A DNA stretch of 64,000 bases from Sipunculus nudus. Lineage: Eukaryota > Annelida > Sipuncula > Golfingiida > Sipunculidae. The position numbers were made by a program, and so were the translations under genes. Shown piece by piece: positions 36,518 to 46,800 of the stretch (positions within the stretch are counted from its first letter, which is position 1; the number at the start of each line of letters is the position of its first letter). The stretch covers positions 41,855,558 to 41,919,557 of the forward strand of contig CM049310.1 in assembly GCA_026874595.1 (NCBI GenBank), in the 5' to 3' direction. The notes under the pieces are model-generated. The model searched no databases. It saw only the letters and a program-made list of their open reading frames with translations, and was not told the origin of the DNA.

Positions 36518-36790
36518 GGTTGGAGCCCTCAAGGGCACCAATCACCCTTATGGATTTGAAATTAAGGATCACGCATATTCTCTTGAAATACAGCACGATA
36601 GAAAATCACCCATTATAATCTGGTGGCCATATTGGATTTTCAGTGGGCCTGTCACACCACAGAAGTGGAGCCCTCAGAGATGCCAATCATACCAATAAAT
36701 TTGAGCAGAAATAAAAAAAATATTATCTTTGAGATACTGTGCACGAAAAATTGCGTCACTGATGGACGAGCGTAATCACTATAGAGCACG
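36518..36790. repeat. Two-unit ~140-bp tandem repeat
   Basis: Diverged units share tggagccctcaagggcacca atca and aa.ttgag/aaat...ttgaaatac words. It resembles the cores of the other dispersed elements but has no hairpin end. Confidence 0.45.
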
Positions 36791-37843
36791 CATGGTTTTC
36801 AATCATGGCCTTAATAAAGATTAACAGTATTTACTTCGAGCCAAATCCCTGATATAATCAGACTCATATATAGTGCTAACAAACATGCATACTGCATGAT
36901 ATTTGCAAGTCTCAAAATAGCCATTAAGATAGCCTACAAAAAAAGTTAAGGTGCCCCATCCCCACACACACACACACAACCCCATGGCCAAAAAATGAAC
37001 TAATGTAAGATCTACATAAAATACAAATTTCGAAACAATCCTTGGAGAACTGATAAATTCGTGCTACTGTATAAATATTACTCAATACATACCTTTTGCA
37101 CTAAAATTTCAACAATGTTAGTCCTATTTTTAAAAGACGTCTTTGAACTAATACTTTGTGTATGTTTGATAGAATTACATTATTTTAATGTGATAGTAAA
37201 ATGCTAATATAAAATCTGTGAATGCTGTTTGTCAGCCTAGCCATCGGATCTACAAATATACATATGTATGAAAAAGAGGTGGTGCTACTATAGCACTTAT
37301 AGTGTATAAAGATAATCAAGGGTCACATATATAGCACATAATTATCAATTATTATACATTTATTACTGAGATGTTCGAGTTTTTTTTTTTTTTTTTTGCT
37401 TTATGGACCAGATTTAGTGAAATATCAGAATTGTTCAGAGGTAAAACTCTCACATGACTCTAGGATGTCAGTCTCAAAATCAAAGAGAGAACCAATGTCT
37501 CATCAGAAAATAAATTATGTAGTTTTCAAGGGATTCTGTGCATTATTGTTTTTATTTAGAGATTGCAACTGGATTTTGGATTTTCATTCAAAATTGACTG
37601 ATTAGAGTGATCCCTAAATTTCCATATTTTTTTCGAGAATTGTTTTTGGCCTATGATTTGGTAAATATTTCCATACTTAAAGTAATTACAGGTCTGACAG
37701 TGAGACTCATTCTATATAAATTTACGACAAGTCACATGTAAGAGTGCAGAGTTTACTGTTACATAAAAGTCAGGTCCCAGTCTCAATACCAATATTGAAT
37801 TTCCATATAAACCATTCAACATTTAGATGACACCAATATTCAA
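36791..37843. other. Intergenic, nothing recognised
   Basis: AT-rich, with a short (CA)n near 36965 and a T-run near 37380. Confidence 0.5.
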
Positions 37844-39862
37844 CTAGAATACGGGTAGTCGACAAGCAACTACGTGTATCCGCCAAAATCAGAATGGAAC
37901 GGGTGAAGTGAGGCATGGATTGAGTGGCAAGGGGAAATTGAGTGAAGTGTTGCATATAAGCATGGATGTCTGCAGCCGAAATATGTATGTAGGTTGTGCC
38001 ACCTACCACAAATCCAGAAAGCTGTCCAAGTTGTATACATATGCAAAATTTAAGGCAGATAAGTCAAACCACTACATGTATATGAGTGATTTTAGCCCAT
38101 GGCAGACAAACAGATGGACACTGTGCAAAAATTGTTCCAGGAGGCGCCATCAGTTTTGCGTATCATAAAGAGCTATGTGAGATCTATACACATGCAAAAT
38201 TTTGGCCCAATCGGTCAAACCGTTCCAGAGATATGGGCTTGGATGTCTGCAGCGTAAACGAGAATGTAGGTGGCGCCACCTGTCATAAAATCAAGAGAGC
38301 TGTCCAGGATGTATAAACCTGCAAAATTTTAGGCAGATATGTCAAACCACTGCCAAGATATGTGTGATTTTATCCCAAGGCCGGCAATCAGATGGATGCT
38401 GTGCAAAAATGGCTGTAGGTGGCACCACCAGTTTTGCGTATGATAAAGAGCTATGCGAGATCTATACTCATGCTAAATTTTGGCCGAATCCGTCAAACAG
38501 TTCCCAAGATATAAGCTTGGATGTCTGCAGCGTAAACGTGAATGTAGGTGGCGCCACCTGTCATAAAATCAAGAAAGCTATCCAGGATGTATACGAATGC
38601 TGGAACAAGGTAAATGTATACACACATTTTGTTTCTATAATTCGCTCTAAAACGTCAAAAAAACTAGAGTGATAATACAACTTGAAATATTACAACTTGG
38701 TGATGTCATACAACAAAACTTGAAATACTAGAATACACCAAAATCAGAGTGGAATGGGTGAAGTGAGGCATGGATTGAGTGGCAAGAGGACGAGATAAGA
38801 GCTTGGATGTCTGCAGCGTGAACTTGAATGTAGGTGGCGCCACCTGTCATAAAATCAAGAAAGCTATGCGGGATGTATATGCATGCCAAATTTCAGGTAA
38901 TGTGGTCAAACCACTGCAGAGATATGAGTGATTTTAACCCAAGGCAGACAAACAGATGGACACTGTGCAAAAATGGCTGTAGGTGGCGCCACCATTTTTG
39001 TGTATGTTATAAAGCTATCCAAGGGCTACATTTGTGTAAAATTTTTTTCCTGATTGGTCAAACGCTTCCTGAGATATGAGCTTGGATGTCTGCAGCGTTA
39101 ACGTGAATGTAGGTGGCGCCACCTGTCAGAAAATCAAGAAAGCTATGCGGGATGTATATGCATGCCAAATTTCAGGTAATGTGGTCAAACCACTGCAGAG
39201 ATATGAGTGATTTTAACCCAAGGCAGACAACCAGATGGACACTGTGCAAAAATGGCTGTAGGTGGCGCCACCATTTTTGCGTATGTTATAAAGCTATCCA
39301 AGGGCTACATTTGTGTAAAAATTTTTTCCTGATTGGTCAAACGCTTCCTGAGATATGAGCTTGGATGTCTGCAGCGTTAACGTGAATGTAGGTGGCGCCA
39401 CCTGTCAGAAAATCAAGAAAGCTATGCGGGATGTATATGCATGCCAAATTTTAGGTGAATTAGTCAATCCACTGCAGAAATATGAGTGATTTCAACCCAA
39501 GGCAGACAAACAGATGGACACTGTGCAAAAATGGCTGCAGGTGGCGCCACCTTTTTTGTGTATGTTATAGAGCTATCCAAGGGCTGCATTTGTGTAAAAT
39601 TTTTTTCTTGATTGGTCAAACGGTTCCCGAGATATGTGGGTTTATGTGTGGAAACAGACGCACAAACGGACGCTGGACAGAGAGGAAAGGTCAAAGGTCA
39701 AGGCCACTTGGTTAGGCACCAGTTCACATGTGACCCGATAATTTGTGTAAGTTTCGGAAAAATCTGTCCAGTAGTCTCAGAGGAGTTCTCCGGAAACGAA
39801 CGCGGCGGCGGCGGAACCCGGTCAAAAACATAGTATCCGCAAAACTTCGTTTTGGCGGATAC
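37844..39862 (+). mobile_element. Hairpin-ended element with palindromic tandem core (pearl/Helentron-like), two copies in tandem
   Basis: The 5' block is ctagaatacgggtagtcgac...gtatccgccaaaatcaga. The core is about eleven ~140-bp monomers, each centred on GGTGGCGCCACC or a variant. The 3' end is the hairpin GTATCCGCAAAAC-ttc-GTTTTGGCGGATAC (39833-39862). The 5' word GTATCCGCCAAAA is the inverted partner of the hairpin arm. Near 38735 a second, shortened 5' block occurs, so a second copy follows the first. There is no coding capacity; the 76-102-codon frames are repeat artefacts. Assignment to a Helitron-related or pearl-like family rests on architecture alone. Confidence 0.75.
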
Positions 39863-41869
39863 AAATACAGTAGGTCGAGCTATAATTGAATAAGTGCACT
39901 AAATTTCGAAACAATCTTTGCTTCATTTTATTGAAAAACTGGAGCTTAGTTTCATCATTTAGTGCTCCAAACTGACTGATTTTGGTGAAACATAAAACTA
40001 GTGAGGTGACCTTCATAAGGGGCTGTTTTGGCAATGTTGTCCAAAATCTGCAAGCAGGGTGGTACACATGTGTGAAGCATAAACATTATTTTATTTCCTT
40101 GTGCTGTTATTATCTCCAGGTATCACACAAGTGTCTAACCATATAACATAAAGTATATGCATATAATATATGTATATTTACTGTGTATTTGTTATACAAT
40201 TCACTTATATATTTACTCTGTGCCTTGACATCCCCCTTAGAAAAAAATATTAAAAATGCGGGCTTGTAATGATCAAAGACCCATCACAATAGCTCAACAT
40301 TGCTTAAAGTTTGAACTAAAGAGGCTCATTTTACATGTTTTAGCCAACCTTTCAGTTGTAGAAGGTTTTATAGGATTGGTTACATAAATATTACACAGTC
40401 ATAAGCCCTAACATACACTGTAAAGCAAAAAAGAGCAGTAAAATTGCTCTTAACTGTTGTTTTCTGTGGGGAATCCCCATAGTGACCCTGCTGACCTGCT
40501 TCATTAATATTCATATATTGGGTTTAGAACCAGGTTTAAGGAGTTAGTACTTGATCTGGGTAAACCTTCTTTGGTCCTTCTATGTGCATACTGTTTAGAC
40601 TACACTGATAATCCCGTTTTAGCCAGCCAGACATTAAGCAAATACATGGACTATATTAGTTTTAGTTACTCAGCTTTTGTGCATATGGGCCTATATGTCA
40701 GCGCTGCAGACTGTAGCAAGCCTACCATATCATATGTAGCTGATCTGACTAATTACCCCAGCCGTGACGTGACCCCAATGGACCTGATCTTAATCCAAAA
40801 TATTATTTTATTCATCCCACAGTCTTATTCAATGAAGCAAATTGAAAAAAAAATACTAAAACTGACGTGAACTATGGACTATAAATTATGGGCTGGTAAA
40901 CAATTAATTATAAAGTTGTTACTTAAACTTTGTTCCAGTGGTCATAGATAATATTTCAACTCTTGATATATGTGTCAATGTTAAATTTATTCTGTAAGAA
41001 GGCATACCCGGGATCAAAATAAATATTTAGTGAACATGACATCAAGTGGACTGGCACCATTAAGACTAATTCATATAAAAAAAAAAGTAACTTATGGTAA
41101 TATACTTTAATCTCTAGATAACATTTGTAAGTATATCATGATAATGGATGGGAAAATGGTGTATAAATGCATTTTAAAACAAAAGCCAGAAAGTTCCATA
41201 GATTAATAGATGAATAAACATAAATTAAATATATGAAATACTGAATATGAAGTTTTCCCCCCTGGTACCATACAGAAGTATGAGTAAAAATTTAACATAA
41301 ATAAGAAAAATTTAGTGGACCAAAGGATTTTAGGTTAAATGCCATGACACACTACGTCGGTGGTGCACCACTCTACTCTATTCCCATGCTTTTGCCTTAG
41401 TCCGCCCCCCCGATGGGGTGACTGGTTTAATAAGTTTACCATTTGTAGATAATAAGAGAAGATAATATTTATAAGCCCTCATTTCCAGGGATTTTTTGTT
41501 GACTTGCAATTCATTACATAAAACTAAATAAATACACAAAAATAATATATAAAAATAACAGAGAACATATTTGACCATGCATGTAAAAATAAGCATGTAA
41601 AAATGATAAAACGGATAATAATGCAGGTAAAACACATAATTCATATGTTAAATATCTAAAGGGTTGTGAGTTAAACTGCCAGTGGAAGCAGGATGCTACA
41701 TAATGTTTGAAAATCTGTGAAAATAGGCACTCAAAATAAGGAAAACCAGTTTGTTTCAATATTGCATTGTGATAAAATGACGGTTAAGAGAGGGGTCCTC
41801 CAGTGCTTATTATATTGACCAAACCCCCCACCTGGCACACACACATGCACTCACCAGGTTTGGGCCCGG
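39863..41869. other. Intergenic, no gene recognised
   Basis: The largest open frame (40571-40870, 99 codons) has no family signature or splice context. Nothing else is supported. Confidence 0.5.
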
Positions 41870-42015
41870 TACTTGGACCTGTACCTGTACCTTTACCTAG
41901 GTACACATTTCAGAGTACCTGTACCTGTACCTGCCGGTCATGAGTAGGAAGTACCTTGTACCTGTATATGTACCTTGAACTAAAGTACCTATACCTGGTA
42001 AAAGGTACCCGAGGT
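41870..42015. repeat. Degenerate GTACCT/TACCTG hexamer block
   Basis: tacctgtacctgtaccttta and related words recur, with GTACCT or its complement AGGTAC about fifteen times in 145 bp. GTAC is self-complementary, so both strands carry the motif. Confidence 0.75.
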
Positions 42016-42134
42016 ACATTTTCAAGTTTTAAGTTTTCTTTGTTTTTTTTTCTCTCTTAGTTTAAAATTTAGTTACCTGTAGTGGAAGAAATTAGCTGTA
42101 ACCACTAACTGAGCAAATCATTCGATTATACTGT

Positions 42135-42530
42135 ACTTGGTGCACCTAATAAACTTTTAGTACACAAATATCATATTTGTGAAGAATGGTGTCATACTGT
42201 ACTTGGTGTACTTAATGGCCTTTCAGCAGGCTTGAATATCATGTTTGTGAATGTATGGTGTCATACTCTACTTGGTGCAACTTATTGACTGTTAATACAC
42301 TTGCATATCATGTTTGTGAATGTATGATGTCATACTATACTTGGTGTACTTAATGGCCTTTCAGTAGACTTGAATATCTTGTTTGTGAATGTATGGTGTC
42401 ATACTCCACTTGGTGCAACTAATGGATTTTTAATACACTTGCTTATCATGTTTGTGAATGTATGGTGCCATACTCTACAAGGTGTACTTAATGGACTTTC
42501 AGTAGACTTGAATATCATACCTGGCCCTAA
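42135..42530. repeat. 69-bp minisatellite with alternating A/B units
   Basis: Six units (starts at 42135, 42201, 42270, 42339, 42408, 42477) share acttggtg.a.ctaatgg and tatcatgtttgtgaatgtat. Odd and even units differ consistently (gcaactaatgg...ttaatacac versus gtacttaatgg...tcagtagac), giving a 138-bp higher-order period. Confidence 0.85.
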
Positions 42531-42940
42531 CCCTGGCACTGGCACACCCCATGCCAATTGTGTCAAGTGCCTATGATCAACAGCTTTGGAGTTAAATTAA
42601 ACTATTTAACCCTTCAAGTGTTACTCACAGACACAGGTGAGATGAAATGTTTGTTAAAAGTGCTTGTAGTGACTATAAAGGTGTTGTAATAGCTTCAGTA
42701 AATATAACCTAGAATCTAAAACTTATATAAAGTTGACTGATCTAATATAGTGATGTTCCCCAACATAGTCAGGGAAAGAAATGAAATAATGTTCAAAGTT
42801 GAAGGTACATATGGTTTTGATGGAGACCCCCTTTAACTACACCTCAGACATCTGTTTATTTTCTGTAATGTCTAATATGATGATATTTTAAAATGCTTTC
42901 ATGTTCAGGCAATTACTTTACGTGGCTGCCAATACATTTT

Positions 42941-43406
42941 TTAAAGGTGCCCATTCACCTACCTTTTGAAAAAGAATTTATGTAATTTCTAGCTGCCTCT
43001 GTGTATATATTTATGATCTCAGGGTAAATTTGGTTTTTTAAAGTTCTTATAAGGCCTTGAAGGATGTTTGAACTTGTTAATCAACAACTTGTTTGTAATC
43101 ACAGCAATGTTGACAAACAGAAAAACATGGAACCTAAGGTGGTAGGTTGCATATATGCAGAGGTAGAAAGGTCACTTGTGGCAAAATGCCATTTGCGAAG
43201 CTCTGGCTTATCTGACTTGCTGCCAGATGCCCTTGTTGAATTTGTTTTAATTATTTTGGCGGGCCCCACAAATTTTAAAGACGTTGATAAAAACAAAAAT
43301 GCAGCCTGTGTGCAGTGATATCCGTGTTTTATGGCCTATTTTTATAAAAGCTCAAAGGGATAACCATTAGTTTGCCAAGGTCAGATAGGTGATTGGGCCC
43401 CATTAA
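42941..43406. mobile_element. MITE flanked by TTAA
   Basis: TTAA flanks both ends (42941-42944, 43403-43406). Imperfect inverted ends, AGGTGCCCATTCACCTACCT and (reverse complement of the right) TGGGGCCCAATCACCTATCT, match at most positions. TTAA duplication is characteristic of piggyBac-type insertion. The internal 84-codon frame is not supported as a gene. Confidence 0.65.
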
Positions 43407-43607
43407 ATATTTTACAGACATTGCAGATGTAGATCAGTTTCAATACACTTGTAAGATTTTCCCCATGTTGATTCAGGTCATAGATTGGAAGGACATCAGA
43501 TTGAATGTTTTTTGGCAATAAGCCAATAACATCTAAATTCTGAAAAGTCCTAAATATTCAACTTTGGTGGAGGATTTTGTGCTCCACTGAGTGGCCTCTG
43601 GTTATAC

Positions 43608-43613
<6 letters not shown>

Positions 43614-43684
<71 letters not shown>
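43614..43684. repeat. (CTGT)n-(CT)n-(CA)n compound microsatellite
   Basis: Four-base CTGT units pass into a CT run and then a CA run, just upstream of the PDCD2L start codon. Confidence 0.9.
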
Positions 43685-43775
43685 TACTCCTGTACAAGTT
43701 ATATATTTTAATGATTTCTGTTGTGATCAGTTTTAGGTACAATATCTAGAGCTGACAAAGGACACACCTTTCAGG

Positions 43776-43856
43776 ATGTTGTTAGGTGTGTTAGATCAGC
43801 CAATTGGGGGCCATGATCCTTGTCACTTCACCACCAGCAAAATTGGTGGTTGGCCG
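43776..43856 (+). CDS. PDCD2L: PDCD2L exon 1 (coding)
   Basis: 27 codons from ATG to CCG|gtaaat, phase 0. It encodes LLGVLDQPIGG and TTSKIGGWP, the N-terminal strand typical of the family. The first G of GATG follows a ttcag, so a non-coding first exon upstream is possible. Confidence 0.82.
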
Positions 43857-46800
43857 GTAAATTTATTTTGTTTTATTTTTATCAACATATGTAAAACCAG
43901 TGCCTATTCGTTCTTACCAGTCTACCAAACAGTAAGATTTTCCTCCTGAAGGTCTCAAGCACAAGGACAGGAAGACATGGAATAAATGCAAAATGTCAGA
44001 AGGATTTTGGTTTTAACTAATTATAATACATTGACTCTTTATATGACACTGCCAAACAGAAGAAAATAAATAAAAATTGTGATTTCTCATAAAAAAAGCT
44101 TTGTATACAAAAGTTTTAAAAGTCAACACAGTTATGACGATGTATGACATGCTTATCTTTTATATATATGTATTCAGGTAAAAATATAATCATGTTTACA
44201 TGTATTCCATATGTGCAGGACTTGATTGGGCAGGATATTCCAATTCCCTGCTGTTCCAATTGTGGCCACCAGATGGTGTTAGTGTTGCAGATCTACTGCC
44301 CACTGGAGGGTTCTGTCTACCACAGGAGTCTCTACATCTTTGCTTGTGTTCAAGCTGGCTGCAGAATTCAAGCACAGTGGTAGGAGTCAATTAAATTAAC
44401 TAATAAATTTTAACACTAATGCTTTTCTGATATTTAGCTCATATTGTCCTGGTCATAATCTTCACAAGTGTTTAAGACAGGGCTGTTGTAGGAAAGTCCC
44501 ATGAATGCTTTGTTTGATTTTTAGTTCAGCTGACTGAAAGTCATCTGAGCTATAGCTATCTGACTCTTTGTCTGTCTGTCTATCGGTCTGTGTGTCTGTG
44601 CATACTGAGCATAGAGTGTTTCATAAGTTCCTGCAGACTGGTGGTAAATTGCACATCCAGGGAGGTTGTAGGCCAGTCTCCTTGGTAACCTAAAATTAGG
44701 TCATGGTGACCTATATTTTGCAAACTACAGGCTAAAAACATGATTTTGAGCATCCAGTCAGTCAGACGTCCGCTAGACCTAGAATCTTCTTACATGACAT
44801 TTGGGCAGGTCCTGGGTAAATCTGCATGGAAACCAGCAATAGCGTCATGGTCACCTATATTTTGTGTATTAAAGGCTAAAAACATCATTTTGAACTTCAA
44901 GTCAGTCAGAGGGCCACAAATTGTATCCACTAGACCTAGAATCTTCCATGACATTCAGGCAGGTCCTGGGTAAATCTGCATGAAAACCAGAAATTAGGTC
45001 AAGGTAACCTATATTCAGTAAACTATGGGCAAAAAATATGATTTTTAGCACCCTGAAAATCAGATGGGCACAAAATGTATCTGCTAGCTCTGGAATGTTC
45101 CAATGTAATATACAGGAAAATCTTTGACAATCCCCATGGAAACCTGAAATTAGATTATGGTGACCTAAATGTTGCTACTTCCAGCCAAAACATTATAGGC
45201 AGTCTCCATTGAAACCTGAAATTAGGTCATGGTGACCTATATTACTACCCAAAAACATTTTTTTCAATCAGACAGGGTAAAAACTTTACTGTTGGACCTA
45301 GAATCTTCTGTCTTGACATCAAGGGATGTCCTTAAAAATAGTGCATGTTAATTTTAAGCACAACTGACTGCAAACATGAAGGCTGAAATTCATGGGAATG
45401 GCTAGACATATTATCATAAAATATTTTCTTCACGTTGATTTTTAAGAACTGTTATTGCTACAGTTGGATGGGGATACCACCTAGTAAAGCTGTGCATCAA
45501 GACCCATGGATTACTTGTTATGCTTCATTTACATGGTCATTGATCTATGCTGATTATTAATTAATAATAAGAAGAATGTTTTATCATGTAAAGTATAAAA
45601 TCCACAGTGAGATACTCTAATATACTATTAAAAAAAAGGAATTGTACAGAAAATAAACAACTAAAAATAAGGTAGAATTAGAGAGTATCAGGATTAACAT
45701 TATAATATTACTAAGACTAAATCAGAAAAAGATTACATATTTGGTAAACCAGAATTACACTGTGATGTGGTTGCTGTATCTGAAAGCAGAAAGGAAGATG
45801 TATGTTTTTGTCTGGTTCTTTAAACAACAAATGATGACTTGTTTCAAGTGTCAGTATATGAGCTTATGGGTCAAATAATACATATCTACATCATCCTGGT
45901 ATGTATGTTTGATTCTGTATTGTATATGATTGTAGTTGGAAAGTTCTTCGATGTCAGACAAAAGATACCTCAGAGACCAGCCAAACCACAAGGTCATCTA
46001 GTGCAGATGACTGGGGAACAAATTGTGATGACTGGGGAGAAGAAACTGAATCCATGGCAACAGATGATACAAAATATAGTGCCATGGCAACCAGTGACTG
46101 GTGCAGTGAAGCAGATGACTGGGGGGATGATGGCATGGAATCTGGTCACTCAAGAAACACCGTCATGAAACCTGATCAGGTACAAGAAGATAGATCAGAG
46201 TGTGATAAAAGTGCAGTTGCCGTGGCAACCACTGGTTACCAAGACAAAGCTGCATGTGGTCAAGGTGATGCAAACATAGCTGGTCAGATGAGTCAAATGT
46301 TTATTACTGATGTTGATGAAGAGGATGATAAAGAGGGCACAACTGGTGTTTGTGTGCCAGAAGATTCTAATATTGATTTGAGGCAGTCATGCCTCCCTCA
46401 GTTAATGATGAGAACTGATGATTGGAGTAAAGAGAAGGCCAGGTTGACAGACATTGTGTTTGATTCTTTCTATATCAGTGTCATCGAGGAAGACATCTCT
46501 GATTCAGGAATGCATCATGAGAGGGCCCTGCTAGAAGATTATGCAAGGAGGGAGAATATTAATTTTGATGTGCTCATGGAAGGACCTAGTAGGTAAGAGG
46601 ACAAATATGTGATAATAATTATCAATCTCCTTGTTTTCTTTCAGGGTAATTTGTAAATAGATCTAAAGTATAAGTGACAAAAAATAAATATTGGTATATA
46701 TATAAAGCTTTTTATAGATAATTCATTCAAAACCAAGTCATTTATTCTTAACAATGAAATCATATAAATGGAAATAATTTTATCAAGTGGGCCAAGACCA

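Noticed and set aside
37908-39833. Several 73-102-codon frames
   Set aside because: They recur because the underlying ~140-bp tandem units recur. None starts or ends at a conserved place and the sequence is a mobile-element core.
37844-39862. Canonical Helitron ends (5' TC, 3' CTRR)
   Set aside because: The 3' hairpin is followed by acaaa..., not CTRR, so a classical Helitron is not supported; only a Helentron/pearl-like architecture is suggested.
40571-40870. 99-codon plus-strand frame
   Set aside because: No recognised motif, no splice context and no neighbouring exon fits it.
43064-43318. 84-codon frame upstream of PDCD2L
   Set aside because: It lies entirely inside the TTAA-flanked MITE and does not resemble the PDCD2L N-terminus, which is found at 43776.
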